From assembly GCF_005222955.1 (NCBI RefSeq), contig NZ_LWUA01000263.1, positions 1-53,095 of the forward strand: a stretch of 53,095 nucleotides of DNA, given 5' to 3'. How positions within the stretch are numbered: the first letter of the stretch is position 1; each line of letters starts with the position of its first letter. The notes beneath the pieces are model-generated. The model was not told the origin of the DNA, ran no database searches, and worked only from the letters and a program-made list of their open reading frames with translations. This document shows positions 17,533 through 26,254 of the stretch, piece after piece. Position numbers and translations under genes: made by a program. The stretch comes from Blastococcus sp. CCUG 61487. GTDB lineage: Bacteria > Actinomycetota > Actinomycetes > Mycobacteriales > Geodermatophilaceae.

Positions 17533-18999
17533 TCAGCCGCGGGCGGCTCCGTAGCCGAGCAGCGCGGCCAGGCCCAGGGCGCTGCGCGGCTGGTACGCCG
17601 CCCGCCACAGGCCGCCGTGCGCCGCCTCGCAGGCCTCGTCCTGCCACGGGTGCTCGTGGGCGGGGCCACCACCGGTGTGCAGGTCGTGCACCAGCAGCGC
17701 GGCCATGAGCACGTTCGAGGTCGCCGGCTCGAAGATCTCGACGCCGAACCGGTGCGCGCCGGCGTAGGCAGCGGCCAGCGCGCGGTTCTTCACCACCGAC
17801 CGCGTCCGCGTCGGCGGGGCCACGTTCATCGACACGGTGCTGCCGGCAGCTCGCGCCGTCGTCGCCCGCCAGCGCTGCAGCCGCTTGGCCAGTGCGTAGT
17901 TCGGGCCCTGCTGGGCGACCAGGCTGTCGGCGATCCCCGGGTCGGTGCCCGGCACGTACGCGCGCTGCAGCAGCCGGCCTCCGGACACGGTCCGCAGCGG
18001 CCGGCCCACCCACTTCCCCATCCGCGACCGCCCGGCGTACGCGCGCACCGAGTGCTCGACGGCGTCGGCCGGGACGGCGAAGACGTCGGTCGGGGTGGCC
18101 AGGAAGGCCAGCGCGACGTCCGGCCGGTCGGCGGTCACGCGCACGGTCAGCGCGTCGACGGCCGTCGAGACCCGCACGTTGGTGGCGCCGTCGGCGTAGA
18201 CGTAGTTGCCGAGCACCGGGCGGCCGGGCAGCCCGGCGAGCCAGTCGGCCACCGCCGGCACCTCGGTGATGAGGTCCGCCCCGGCGCGTGCCGGGTCCGG
18301 CTCGGCCGCGGCGTCGGCCGTCGGCACCAGGAGGGTGCCGGCGCTCCCCCGTGCGGTCTCGAGCACCCGCTCCCACAGCGGCGCCCGCGGCAGGTCCACG
18401 CCTGCCACGCGGGCACCCCAGCGCAGCAGGGCCGTGAGCGGGCCCATCTCGGCGCCGGCGCCCAGGACCACGACCGTGGTGTCCGGCAGAGCCAGCCACT
18501 GCGGGTGGTCGGCGACGGTGCGGACCGCGTCGGCGCACGAGGGCTCGATCACCCCCGCCTCGACCCATGCGTCCAGCTGCCGCAGCAGGTCGTCACCGCG
18601 CAGCCGCCGGCCGTGGAAGGGCAGGGAGAGCTCCCGCTCCGGCTCGGCGGTGCCGGCGACCTCGACGGTGTGCAGCGCACGCTCCGCGGGCGCGGTGGTC
18701 AGCGCGTGCAGGCCGGTCTCTCCCTCGGGGCCGGCCACCCGCATGCGGGAGTGCAGCGAGTCCAGTCCCGCCTCGGCGATGGTCCGGGCGGCCGGCGCGC
18801 TGGTCAGCCCCGCCTCGACCAGTCGCCGCAGGTGGGTCAGGTAGCCCCCGCGCCAGTTCGTCTCCCGCTCCGCCGCCAGCGCTCCGGGCGCGTCCACCGG
18901 GCGCAACGCGTCGGCGACCACGGCGCGGCCCAGGGCCGCTGTGCTCCGTCGTCCGTCCGGTCCCACCGGGAAGACGACGCCCTGCTCGTCGACGCTCAT
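17533..18999 (-). CDS. Conserved protein with Rossmann-like motif, function unknown
   Basis: A 488-residue soluble protein that I do not assign to a named enzyme. Its centre holds a nucleotide-binding-like glycine loop (TTVVVLGAGAEMGPLTALLRWGARVAGVD), followed by VLGNYVYADGATNVRVSTAVDAL. The C-terminal part has SVSMNVAPPTRTRSVVKNRALAAAYAGAHRFGVEIFEPATSNVLMAALLVHDL, shown here only to mark position. The motif fits an NAD- or SAM-binding Rossmann fold. ATG 18999 has GGAGGAG seven bases upstream. It lies between the toxin island and the DUF3117 gene on the same strand; 17332-17532 between it and the toxin gene holds no other gene and should contain the toxin promoter. Confidence 0.65.
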   Translation of the reverse strand: MSVDEQGVVFPVGPDGRRSTAALGRAVVADALRPVDAPGALAAERETNWRGGYLTHLRRLVEAGLTSAPAARTIAEAGLDSLHSRMRVAGPEGETGLHALTTAPAERALHTVEVAGTAEPERELSLPFHGRRLRGDDLLRQLDAWVEAGVIEPSCADAVRTVADHPQWLALPDTTVVVLGAGAEMGPLTALLRWGARVAGVDLPRAPLWERVLETARGSAGTLLVPTADAAAEPDPARAGADLITEVPAVADWLAGLPGRPVLGNYVYADGATNVRVSTAVDALTVRVTADRPDVALAFLATPTDVFAVPADAVEHSVRAYAGRSRMGKWVGRPLRTVSGGRLLQRAYVPGTDPGIADSLVAQQGPNYALAKRLQRWRATTARAAGSTVSMNVAPPTRTRSVVKNRALAAAYAGAHRFGVEIFEPATSNVLMAALLVHDLHTGGGPAHEHPWQDEACEAAHGGLWRAAYQPRSALGLAALLGYGAARG

Positions 19000-19061
19000 C
19001 GCTGCTCCTCCACGCCGGTCACCTTGCCAGGGTGGTCCCGCGGAGCGCCGACCGGGAACGG

Positions 19062-19104
19062 CGCGGCCCCGGCCGCCGGCTCGTCGCCGGCGGCCGGGGC
19101 CGCG
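19062..19104 (-). terminator. Strong hairpin terminator after the DUF3117 gene
   Basis: Arms 19062-19080 and 19086-19104 are perfectly complementary over 19 bp (GCGGCCCCGGCCGCCGG core) around the loop TCGTC. It lies 43 bases after the DUF3117 stop and before the next minus-strand gene. It lacks a T tract, as is usual for high-GC actinobacteria. Confidence 0.75.
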
Positions 19105-19146
19105 TCGTCTCCGCCGGACCGCCCGAGGGCAGGCCGGCGGAGACGA

Positions 19147-19314
19147 TCAGCTGGTCGCGCCCTTCAGCGCCTCGGACAGCGCCGTCGCCTCGTCCGGCGA
19201 CAGCTCGACGACCAGACGGCCGCCTCCCTCGAGCGGGACGCGCATGACCAGGCCGCGGCCCTCCTTGGTCACCTCGAGGGGACCTTCACCCGTGCGCGGC
19301 TTCATGGCCGCCAT
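19147..19314 (-). CDS. DUF3117 domain protein
   Basis: A 55-residue protein, MAAMKPRTGEGPLEVTKEGR followed by a short beta-hairpin and the helix LSPDEATALSEALKGA. This is the highly conserved actinobacterial DUF3117 family, found next to tag in mycobacteria; its function is unknown. The ATG at 19314 has AAGGAGG five bases upstream, which rules out longer in-frame starts. It follows tag on the same strand and ends with a strong terminator. Confidence 0.9.
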   Translation of the reverse strand: MAAMKPRTGEGPLEVTKEGRGLVMRVPLEGGGRLVVELSPDEATALSEALKGATS

Positions 19315-19418
19315 GCGTGCCTCCTTCGCGGCCACACCGCTCCCCGCCGAGGGCGGGAGGTGGGGTGGCGTCCGTCGATGCTGTGAGCTGCCCAGCAATC
19401 TTCCCGTATGGGACGCCG

Positions 19419-19982
19419 TCATCCAACAGGAGCCCCCTGGTCAGGCGACGCGCGGAAGCAGTCGGCCACGTGATCGTCGACCATCCCGGTCGCCTGCATG
19501 AGCGCGTAGGCGGTCGTGGGGCCCACGAAGACGAAGCCCCGCCGCTTGAGTTCCTTGGCCATGGCCACCGACTCGGGGCTGGTCGCGGGCACGTCGGCGA
19601 GCGTGGCGGGCCGGGTCCGCGGGCCCGTCGGGGCGAAGGACCAGAGCAGGTCGGACAGCCCCTCGGGCTGCTGCTGCGCCGTCCGGGCGTTGCGGACGGC
19701 GGCCGAGATCTTGGCGCGGTTGCGGACGATGCCGGCATCGGCCATGAGCCGCGCCTCGTCGTCGGGACCGAACGCCGCGACGGCGTCGATCGAGAACCCG
19801 GCGAACGCGGCCCGGAACGCCGGGCGCTTGCGCAGGATGGTCAGCCACGAGAGACCGGACTGGAACGCCTCGAGGCACAACCGCTCGAACAAGGCGTCGT
19901 CGCCGCGCAGCGGCCGGCCCCACTCCTCGTCGTGGTAGGTGACGTACTCGGGTGCCGAGTTGCCCCAGGCGCAGCGCTGCAC
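19419..19982 (-). CDS. tag: DNA-3-methyladenine glycosylase I
   Basis: A 187-residue base-excision repair enzyme that removes 3-methyladenine from alkylated DNA. It shows the family start MQRCAWGNSAPEYVTYHDEE, RPLRGDDALFERLCLEAFQS, GLSWLTILRKRPAFR, and the C-terminal zinc-associated GMVDDHVADCF. The GTG at 19982 is chosen over GTG 20006: it gives the canonical M(Q/E)RCxW start and lies seven bases after TACCGT, a leaderless-type promoter inside the longer frame. It is followed by DUF3117, an order conserved with mycobacteria. Confidence 0.93.
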   Translation of the reverse strand: MQRCAWGNSAPEYVTYHDEEWGRPLRGDDALFERLCLEAFQSGLSWLTILRKRPAFRAAFAGFSIDAVAAFGPDDEARLMADAGIVRNRAKISAAVRNARTAQQQPEGLSDLLWSFAPTGPRTRPATLADVPATSPESVAMAKELKRRGFVFVGPTTAYALMQATGMVDDHVADCFRASPDQGAPVG

Positions 19983-19995
19983 GGGAACGACGGTA
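19983..19995 (-). promoter_or_regulatory. Leaderless-type -10 element of tag
   Basis: On the minus strand TACCGT (19995-19990) is followed by seven bases and GTG 19982. This spacing predicts transcription beginning at the start codon and decides the start of tag. Confidence 0.5.
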
Positions 19996-20013
19996 GCGCC
20001 GGGCACCGACGAC

Positions 20014-20919
20014 TCAGCGGGCCGCGGCGTCCAGCGCCTCGGTCGCGGGAGGCGGCGGCGCGACCGGGCTGCGCCGGGTGGCCAGCACGCAGCCGATCAG
20101 CACGAGCGGCAGGCCGAGGGCGATGCCCAGGGTGAACGGCTCGCCGAGCACGAGGACGCCCAGCAGCACCGCGACCGCTGGGTTCACGAAGGTGATCACC
20201 AGCGCCCGCTGCGGGCCCACCTCGCGGATGAGCGCGAAGAACAGCGCCAGCGCGATCGCGGTGCAAAGCACGCCCAGCCCGGCCAGCGACAGCAGCGCCT
20301 CGGAGGAGGCGTCGGCGAGCGTGCCGAGCTGCGGGACGGCGAACGGCGCGTAGACCAACGCGGTGAACGTGAGCGCGAGGGACGACGCCGCCACGCCGGG
20401 CACCTCGGGCAGCTTGCGGCTGACCACCATCGGCGCGGTGGCGTAGCCGACGACCACGCCGCCGATGGCGAGCAGCGGCAGGAACTGCGCGCCCTCCACG
20501 TCGAGCCCGAGCAGCACGGCGATCCCCACGACACCGATCGCCAGGCCGAGCAGCCGCACGGGGGTGAGCCGGTCCTCCTCGCCGAACAGGCCGGCGGCCA
20601 CCGCGGCGACGAACGGCACGCCGGCCACGAGCAGCCCGGTCAGCGAGCTGGACAGCGACTGCTCGGCGTAGGAGAGCAGCAGCCAGGGGGCGGTCATCTC
20701 CAGCACGGCGAACAGCAGCAGCCAGCGCCAGTGCCGCAGCGCCGGGCGCAGCTGGCCCCGGCGGATGGTCCACGGGAGCAGCAGCGCCGCACCGATCACG
20801 CAGCGGACGAAGACCACCAGGACCGGCGACACCTCGTCGACCGCGACCTTGATCATCAGGTACGGCACGCCCCAGATGACCGACATGGTCAGGAACAGCG
20901 CCCATCCGCGGCGGCTCAC
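20014..20919 (-). CDS. EamA/DMT family exporter
   Basis: A 301-residue integral membrane protein with ten hydrophobic segments arranged as two EamA repeats, ending in a short basic/proline tail. The first segment (ALFLTMSVIWGVPYLMIKVA) and the later ITFVNPAVAVLLGVLVLGEP are typical of the drug/metabolite transporter superfamily. Members export amino acids, metabolites or drugs; the substrate cannot be told. It stands between tag and the SRPBCC gene on the same strand, an interruption of the gene order seen in mycobacteria. Start: ATG 20919. Confidence 0.85.
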   Translation of the reverse strand: MSRRGWALFLTMSVIWGVPYLMIKVAVDEVSPVLVVFVRCVIGAALLLPWTIRRGQLRPALRHWRWLLLFAVLEMTAPWLLLSYAEQSLSSSLTGLLVAGVPFVAAVAAGLFGEEDRLTPVRLLGLAIGVVGIAVLLGLDVEGAQFLPLLAIGGVVVGYATAPMVVSRKLPEVPGVAASSLALTFTALVYAPFAVPQLGTLADASSEALLSLAGLGVLCTAIALALFFALIREVGPQRALVITFVNPAVAVLLGVLVLGEPFTLGIALGLPLVLIGCVLATRRSPVAPPPPATEALDAAAR

Positions 20920-21018
20920 GGCCGGCCACCCGTCGTGCTCACCGGAGCATCCTCGCCCACGGGCTCCGCGGCGCCGTCGGCGGTCGGCGGGGTCGAGGGC
21001 CTGGGTCCAGGGGCTGGT

Positions 21019-21474
21019 CTAGGGCCTGGTCTCGGCCAGCGCGGCCAGCCGGCGCAGCGAGCGCCGCAGGCCCCAGACCACCAGCGGCCGGGCGAGCCAC
21101 CAGCCGACCACGCCCACGACGCCGAAGGGCAGGTACCACGTCTCGCTGCAGACGACGGTCGCGTGCCCGTCGCGCGGCAGCACCTCGAACGTGCCCGGGC
21201 CCCGCACGATCCGCCCGGTGTGCTGCACCTGGACCAGCCGGGGCGGTTCCCACCGGACGACCACCATCGTGTCGAGGACGCCGAGCCGTCGCCCTCCCGG
21301 CAGCGGGATCCCGGTGCGGGCGGCGAGCCGGCCGTGCAGCCGGCGCGCCGGTCCGCCGACCTCGCGGACGTCGGTGAGCAGCATCCAGTCGCCCTGCCGC
21401 TCCCAGTCGGTGAGCAGCTCCCACACGCGCTCGGGCGGCGCCTCGACGTCGATCCGCTCGACCAGGTCAGGCAT
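21019..21474 (-). CDS. SRPBCC family protein (polyketide cyclase/dehydrase-like)
   Basis: A 151-residue protein with the START-like helix-grip pattern: ERIDVEAPPERVWELLTDWE at the N-terminus, central strands (VVVRWEPPRLVQVQHTG), and a C-terminal helix with LRRSLRRLAALAE. A hydrophobic WYLPFGVVGVVGWWLARPLV stretch near the end could touch a membrane or ligand. The ligand is unknown. Its start overlaps the DivIVA-like gene by eight bases, so it belongs to the dapE-LOG-DivIVA operon. Confidence 0.8.
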   Translation of the reverse strand: MPDLVERIDVEAPPERVWELLTDWERQGDWMLLTDVREVGGPARRLHGRLAARTGIPLPGGRRLGVLDTMVVVRWEPPRLVQVQHTGRIVRGPGTFEVLPRDGHATVVCSETWYLPFGVVGVVGWWLARPLVVWGLRRSLRRLAALAETRP

Positions 21475-21853
21475 GCCGGGACTCCTCGTCGTCGACGGCC
21501 GCGGGGCCGTCGTCCGCCGCCGGTTCCTCTCCTGGCTTCGCCGGGACGGCGGGCGCCGGATGCAGCTGGACCCGCAGCGCGGCCAGCTCGCCGTCCCGCT
21601 CGTCCAGGGTCCGGGCGAGCTGGTCCAGGAGCCAGTCCACCTCGCTCATCCGGTAGCCGCGCAGGCTCACCGTCATCCGCAGCGCCCGCACGTCGTCACC
21701 GGTGACGGCACGGCCCACGGGCAGCTCGACCGGCGAGCGCTCCGGATCCGCCGCGGGTCGCGTCTCCCCCCGCCCGAGCAGCACGGAGGCGCCCAGGAAC
21801 AGCAGCGCCGCGACGACCAGCACCCCGCCGACGAGGAGGACGACGTCGAGCAC
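21467..21853 (-). CDS. DivIVA-domain membrane protein
   Basis: A 128-residue protein. Residues 1-27 are a membrane helix (LDVVLLVGGVLVVAALLFLGAS), and about 55-95 is a DivIVA-like segment (MTVSLRGYRMSEVDWLLDQL) followed by a short coiled coil and an acidic tail. Similar small proteins lie next to tag and LOG in other actinobacteria and are thought to relate to polar growth or envelope placement; that is inference. It is one base from the LOG stop and overlaps the SRPBCC gene. Confidence 0.8.
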   Translation of the reverse strand: MLDVVLLVGGVLVVAALLFLGASVLLGRGETRPAADPERSPVELPVGRAVTGDDVRALRMTVSLRGYRMSEVDWLLDQLARTLDERDGELAALRVQLHPAPAVPAKPGEEPAADDGPAAVDDEESRHA

Positions 21854-21854
21854 G

Positions 21855-22700
21855 TCAGGCGTCGGACGGCCCGAGCGACGCCCGCATCCCGCCCCCGCCG
21901 TCGCCCTCTGCCTGCGCGGCGGCGTAGGCGGCCTGGATCACCCGGACCACCTCGCCGACGTCGTCGGTGAGCGTCATCAGGTCGAGGTCCGAGGGGTCGA
22001 TCGTGCCCATCTCGGACACCGTGGAGCCGATCCAGTCGAGCAGCCCCGACCAGTAGTCGGTGCCGAAGAGCACCACCGGAAACCGGGTGACCTTGCGCGT
22101 CTGCACGAGGGTGAGGGCCTCGAACAGCTCGTCGAGCGTGCCGAACCCGCCGGGCAGGATGACGAACGCCTGGGCGTACTTGAGGAACATGGTCTTGCGC
22201 ACGAAGAAGTAGCGGAAGGCGATGCCGACGTCGACCCACTCGTTGAGCTCCTGCTCGAACGGCAGCTCGATCCCGAGCCCCACCGAGAGGCCACCGGCCT
22301 CGCTGGCGCCCCGGTTGACCGCCTCCATGGTGCCGGGACCGCCGCCGGTGATGACGGCGAAGCCGGCCTGCGCCAGCGCCGCCCCGATCTCCCTGCCCGC
22401 CTCGTAGTACGGGTGCTCGCGCGGTGTCCGGGCGCTGCCGAAGACGCTCACCGCCCGCGGCAATTCGGCGAGCAGGCCGAACCCCTCGACGAACTCGCTC
22501 TGGATGCGCAGCACCCGCCACGGGTCGGTGTGCACCCAGTCGGTCGGCCCGCGGCGGTCGAGCAACCGCTGGTCGGTCGTCGTGCCGGCCGTCCGCGGGT
22601 TCGGCTCGCCGCCGCGCAGCAGGACGGGGCCGCGGTGGCGCGTCGGGCGCGGCCGGCGGTCCCCGGGCGGCGGTGGCGGCATGCTCGGTGGAACTGTCAT
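21855..22700 (-). CDS. LOG family protein (TIGR00730)
   Basis: A 281-residue Rossmann protein with the family signature [12 protein letters not shown] and the upstream pair [17 protein letters not shown] and [19 protein letters not shown] proteins are nucleoside 5'-monophosphate phosphoribohydrolases that release cytokinin-like bases; the bacterial role is uncertain. The first about 60 residues are a proline/arginine-rich extension not part of the fold. Its ATG overlaps the dapE stop by ATGA, so the two are translated together, an order shared with mycobacteria. Confidence 0.88.
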   Translation of the reverse strand: MTVPPSMPPPPPGDRRPRPTRHRGPVLLRGGEPNPRTAGTTTDQRLLDRRGPTDWVHTDPWRVLRIQSEFVEGFGLLAELPRAVSVFGSARTPREHPYYEAGREIGAALAQAGFAVITGGGPGTMEAVNRGASEAGGLSVGLGIELPFEQELNEWVDVGIAFRYFFVRKTMFLKYAQAFVILPGGFGTLDELFEALTLVQTRKVTRFPVVLFGTDYWSGLLDWIGSTVSEMGTIDPSDLDLMTLTDDVGEVVRVIQAAYAAAQAEGDGGGGMRASLGPSDA

Positions 22701-23809
22701 GCGGTGCTCCCGGACAGGTAGGCGGTCAGAGCGTCCTCGGCCGGCTGCAGCCGGTCGACCAGGACGTGTTCCTCGCGGGTGTGCGCCAGCTGCGGATCGC
22801 CCGGGCCGTAGTTGAGCGCCGGGATGCCGAAGGCGGAGAACCGGGCGACGTCGGTCCAGCCGAGCTTCGCCCGGGCGGGTCGGCCGACCGCCTCGATGAA
22901 CGCGGCGGCCGCCGGCTCGGAGAGCCCGGGCAGCGCGCCACCGGAGTTGTCGACGACGGTGAGCGTCGCGCCCGCGGCGACCGCGTCGGCGAAGACCTCC
23001 CGCACGTGCGCCTCGGCGGCGTCCTCGTCCCGGTCGGGCGCGTAGCGGAAGTTGATCGTCAGCGACGCCTCGTCCGGGATGACGTTGCCCGCCACCCCGC
23101 CCGAGACGCCGACGGCGTTGAGCCCCTCCCGGTACAGGCAGCCGTCGATCTCCACCTCGCGCGGCCGGTACGCGGCCAGGGCGGTGAACGCGCCGGTGAG
23201 CGCGTGGATGGCGTTGACCCCGAGCCAGCTCCGCGCGCTGTGCGCCCGCCGGCCCCGCGTCTCCAGCACCGCCCGCAGCGTGCCCTGGCAGCCGGCCTCG
23301 ATCTCGCCGTCGGTGGGCTCCATCAGGATCGCGAGATCCCCGTAGAGCCAGCCGCGCCGCTCGCGCGCCACCCGGCCGAGGCCGTTCTTCACGGCCTCGA
23401 CCTCCTCGTTGTCGTAGAAGACGAACGTGACGTCGTGCGCCGGCTCCGCGCCCGGGACGCCGAAGCGCCCGGCGAGGCGCAGCATCACCGCGTCGCCGGA
23501 CTTCATGTCGCTGGTGCCGCAGCCGTAGAGCCGGCCGGTGGCCTCGTCGAGCCGGCTGGGGACGTTGTCGGCGATCGGCACGGTGTCCAGGTGCCCGGCG
23601 AGCACGACGCGGGTGGGCCGGCCCAGGTTGGTCCGGGCGAGGACGGCGTCGCCGATCCGCTCGACCTCCAGGCCACCGAGATCGCGCAGCGCCGCCTCCA
23701 CCGCGTCGGCGAGCGCCGTCTCGCCGCCGGAGACCGACGGGGCGTCGACGAGCGCGCGGGTGAGCGACAGGACATCGGCGGAGAGGTCCAGCGGCGGCAG
23801 GTCATCCAC
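22697..23809 (-). CDS. dapE: Succinyl-diaminopimelate desuccinylase
   Basis: A 370-residue M20 metallopeptidase that removes succinate from N-succinyl-LL-diaminopimelate in lysine and cell-wall precursor synthesis. Metal and catalytic motifs are visible: [25 protein letters not shown], and [17 protein letters not shown]. Only one of the two zinc sites has the exact textbook residues readable by eye, but length and context fit. The GTG at 23809 follows TAGGGT by seven bases, a leaderless-type promoter. It is divergent from dapD, which acts two steps earlier. Confidence 0.93.
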   Translation of the reverse strand: MDDLPPLDLSADVLSLTRALVDAPSVSGGETALADAVEAALRDLGGLEVERIGDAVLARTNLGRPTRVVLAGHLDTVPIADNVPSRLDEATGRLYGCGTSDMKSGDAVMLRLAGRFGVPGAEPAHDVTFVFYDNEEVEAVKNGLGRVARERRGWLYGDLAILMEPTDGEIEAGCQGTLRAVLETRGRRAHSARSWLGVNAIHALTGAFTALAAYRPREVEIDGCLYREGLNAVGVSGGVAGNVIPDEASLTINFRYAPDRDEDAAEAHVREVFADAVAAGATLTVVDNSGGALPGLSEPAAAAFIEAVGRPARAKLGWTDVARFSAFGIPALNYGPGDPQLAHTREEHVLVDRLQPAEDALTAYLSGSTA

Positions 23810-23880
23810 GGGCCAAACCCTAAGGGTGGGGTGCCGGGGCGGCCCCCCAGCAGGTCCGCGACGCCGGTAGCGTCGAGAGC
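23810..23880. promoter_or_regulatory. Divergent dapE/dapD promoter region with two leaderless -10 elements
   Basis: On the minus strand TAGGGT (23822-23817) is seven bases before the dapE GTG; on the plus strand TAGCGT (23868-23873) is seven bases before the dapD GTG. Both predict messages starting at the start codon. The dapE element sits in the small palindrome ACCCTAAGGGT (23817-23827), which could be an operator. No ribosome binding site precedes either gene. Confidence 0.6.
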
Positions 23881-24864
23881 GTGACTGACGCAGCCTCCGC
23901 CCCCGTCTCCGCCGTGGCCGCCGGTCTGGCGACCGTCACCCCGACCGGCACCGTCCTGGACACCTGGTACCCCGAGCCGCGGCTGGGTGCTCCCGACGGC
24001 GCCGGCACGGGGACCACCCGCCTGGGCGCCCTGGAGCTGTCGGGCGAGCTCGGCCCCGACTACGGCGGGCTGGTGCGCAGCGACGAGGCTCGGGGCGTCG
24101 AGGTCATCGGCGTCCGCACCGTGATCGCCGACCTCTCCGCGCCCCCCGTTGACACCCACGACGTCTGGCTGCGGCTGCACCTGCTCTCGCACCGGCTGAT
24201 CCGGCCGAACCAGGCGAACACGACCGGGGTCTTCGGGCTGCTGACCAACGTCGCGTGGACCAGCGCCGGCCCGGTCGAGGCGACGGCGTTCAACGCCCAC
24301 CGGCTGCGCGCCGCCGTCGGCCACGTGACCGTGTTCGGCGTCGACAAGTTCCCGCGGATGGTCGACTACGTCATCCCCTCCGGCGTGCGCATCGCCGACG
24401 CCGACCGCGTCCGGCTCGGTGCCCACCTCGCCGAGGGCACCACGGTCATGCACGAGGGGTTCGTGAACTTCAACGCCGGCACGCTCGGGCCGTCGATGGT
24501 CGAGGGCCGGATCAGCCAGGGCGTCGTTGTCGGCGCCGACAGCGACATCGGCGGCGGCGCCTCGATCATGGGCACGCTGTCCGGTGGGGGCACCGAGGTC
24601 ATCTCCATCGGCAGCGGCTGCCTGCTCGGCGCCAACGCCGGCATCGGCATCTCCCTCGGTGACGACTGCATCGTCGAGGCCGGGTGCTACGTCACCGCCG
24701 GCTCCCGGGTCACGCTGCCCGACGGCTCGGTGGTCAAGGCCCGGGAGCTCTCCGGCCGCGACGGCCTGCTGTTCCGGCGCAACAGCGTGAGCGGTGCCCT
24801 CGAGGTGCTGGACCGGACGGGCCGCGCCTGGGGCGCGCTCAACGCCGAGCTGCACGCCAACTGA
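23881..24864 (+). CDS. dapD: Tetrahydrodipicolinate N-succinyltransferase
   Basis: A 327-residue left-handed beta-helix transferase that moves succinyl from succinyl-CoA to tetrahydrodipicolinate. The C-terminal half shows hexapeptide repeats ([57 protein letters not shown]). The form with an N-terminal SxTW-like domain and [11 protein letters not shown] motif is the actinobacterial type. It starts at GTG 23881 with a leaderless-type promoter and is transcribed away from dapE. Confidence 0.95.
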   Translation: MTDAASAPVSAVAAGLATVTPTGTVLDTWYPEPRLGAPDGAGTGTTRLGALELSGELGPDYGGLVRSDEARGVEVIGVRTVIADLSAPPVDTHDVWLRLHLLSHRLIRPNQANTTGVFGLLTNVAWTSAGPVEATAFNAHRLRAAVGHVTVFGVDKFPRMVDYVIPSGVRIADADRVRLGAHLAEGTTVMHEGFVNFNAGTLGPSMVEGRISQGVVVGADSDIGGGASIMGTLSGGGTEVISIGSGCLLGANAGIGISLGDDCIVEAGCYVTAGSRVTLPDGSVVKARELSGRDGLLFRRNSVSGALEVLDRTGRAWGALNAELHAN

Positions 24865-24910
24865 GCGTCTCCCAGCAAAGCGTCAGTATCGCCGCCTACC
24901 GTCGTCGGTG

Positions 24911-25513
24911 ATGGCCACCTCGACGACGTCCCGGTCGGCGGTGTTCGCGGCGAGCGGCCCGGCCCGTCGACGGCGGCGAAAGCGGCGGAGCCGCGGCGGC
25001 GACAACTGGTGGCCGCTGGTCGTCGTGGGGCTGGTCGTCCTCGTCGGCGTTGCCTGGGTGCGGTCGACCGAGCGCGCAGCAGACGATGACTCCTGCGTCC
25101 TTCCCCTCTCGTCGGTGCCCCTGACATCCGAGCAGGTGGGCAATGCGGTCACCATCGCCGAGGTGGGGTACGCGCGCGGGCTGCCTCAGCGGGCCGTCGT
25201 GATCGCGCTGGCCACGGCGATGCAGGAGTCGAGTCTGCGCAATCTGGACTACGGCGACCGGGATTCCCTCGGACTCTTCCAGCAGCGCCCCTCGCAGGGT
25301 TGGGGAGCCCCTCACGAGGTCCAGGACCCGGTCTACGCGGCCGGCAAGTTCTACGACGGCCTGGTGCAGGTGCCCGACTGGCAGACACGGGACCTCAGCC
25401 TGGTGGCCGACGCCGTACAGCGCAGCGCCTACCCGCATGCATACGGACAGTGGTCAGCGATGGCCACGGAGCTGGCGGCCACGTTCGATGCAGGCGAACG
25501 GCCCTGCAGCTGA
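24911..25513 (+). CDS. Membrane-anchored transglycosylase-like protein
   Basis: A 200-residue protein: a basic N-terminus (ARRRRRKRRSRGG), one membrane helix (WWPLVVVGLVVLVGVAWV), then an extracytoplasmic domain. The latter has ALATAMQESSLRNLDYGDRD and LGLFQQRPSQGWG, a pattern widespread in actinobacterial lysozyme/transglycosylase-like domains; the Glu in MQES is the likely catalytic residue. It probably cuts or binds peptidoglycan. Start: ATG 24911, with GTG 24908 directly before it; TACCGT at 24897-24902 makes a leaderless start likely. It lies 46 bases after dapD. Confidence 0.75.
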   Translation: MATSTTSRSAVFAASGPARRRRRKRRSRGGDNWWPLVVVGLVVLVGVAWVRSTERAADDDSCVLPLSSVPLTSEQVGNAVTIAEVGYARGLPQRAVVIALATAMQESSLRNLDYGDRDSLGLFQQRPSQGWGAPHEVQDPVYAAGKFYDGLVQVPDWQTRDLSLVADAVQRSAYPHAYGQWSAMATELAATFDAGERPCS

Positions 25514-25640
25514 TCGTGCACAGACCGAACCCCGCCGAGAGCCCGGGCGGCACCGCGGAAACTGTGCAGGGAGAAGAAGACGGGCTCCGCGCCCGGCCAG
25601 CTGATCGTCGCGGATTGCTTCACCGGTCCAGCGCCGCAGG

Positions 25641-25679
25641 CCGTGAGCGGGCTCACGGGCGATCCCTCAGGTGAGGGAT
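25641..25679. promoter_or_regulatory. Two adjacent 8-2-8 palindromes before the GGDEF-like gene
   Basis: CCGTGAGCGGGCTCACGG (25641-25658) and ATCCCTCAGGTGAGGGAT (25662-25679) are each perfect 8-bp inverted repeats around GG, three bases apart and ending one base before the GTG at 25681. As DNA they could be paired operators. As RNA the second hairpin would hide the GGTGAGGG that serves as ribosome binding site. Confidence 0.6.
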
Positions 25680-25680
25680 A

Positions 25681-26253
25681 GTGCTCAACCGCCGTTCCGT
25701 TTCTGCCGACCTCCCTGACATGTCGTTCGCGTCCCGTTTCGCCCACGCCCTCGCGGCCGCCGTCGACGAGGCGGCTGCTGACGAGGCGCCTGCTGACGAG
25801 GCGGCTCCCGACGTCCGGGCGCTCCTGCCCGACCGCGAGGCGCTGCTGGAGCGACTGACCGAGCGCTCGGCCGCCTCGGACGCCCCCGTGACCCTGCTGA
25901 TCGTCGGCCTGCTGCGCCGCGACGACGGCCGGCCGACGCCCGCGCCCGCCCTCGCCTCGGTGACCTCGCTCCTCGCCCGGTCGCTGCGCGGCGAGGACTG
26001 GCTGAGCAGCCCGGGAGCCGGCGAGTTCGCCATCGTGATGGACGGACCGGAGAGCGCCGCGGAGACCGCCGGAGCACGGCTGACCGCCGCCGTCGCCGGC
26101 CTCGGTATCGGCGGCCTCACCGCCGCGGCGGGCCTCTCGGCATCGACCGCCGAGCTGGACGCGGCGGAGGTGTTCCACCGGGCCATGCTCAGCCTCAACG
26201 CGGCGCGCAGGGTCGGCGCCGGCACCGTGCTCCGCTACCGCGAGCCGTCCTAG
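25681..26253 (+). CDS. Degenerate GGDEF-domain protein
   Basis: A 190-residue protein. After an acidic, alanine-rich N-terminus (DEAAADEAPADEAAPD), residues about 60-185 follow the GGDEF fold: VTLLIVGLLRRDDG, SLLARSLRGEDWLSSPGAGEFAIVM, and a final AEVFHRAMLSLNAARRVG. The active GGDEF signature is replaced by PGAGEF, so diguanylate cyclase activity is unlikely; it may bind nucleotide or regulate another GGDEF protein such as the one encoded at 27878. GTG 25681 follows GGTGAGGG; ATG 25720 is an alternative. It converges with dapC, with one base between stops. Confidence 0.65.
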   Translation: MLNRRSVSADLPDMSFASRFAHALAAAVDEAAADEAPADEAAPDVRALLPDREALLERLTERSAASDAPVTLLIVGLLRRDDGRPTPAPALASVTSLLARSLRGEDWLSSPGAGEFAIVMDGPESAAETAGARLTAAVAGLGIGGLTAAAGLSASTAELDAAEVFHRAMLSLNAARRVGAGTVLRYREPS

Positions 26254-26254
26254 G

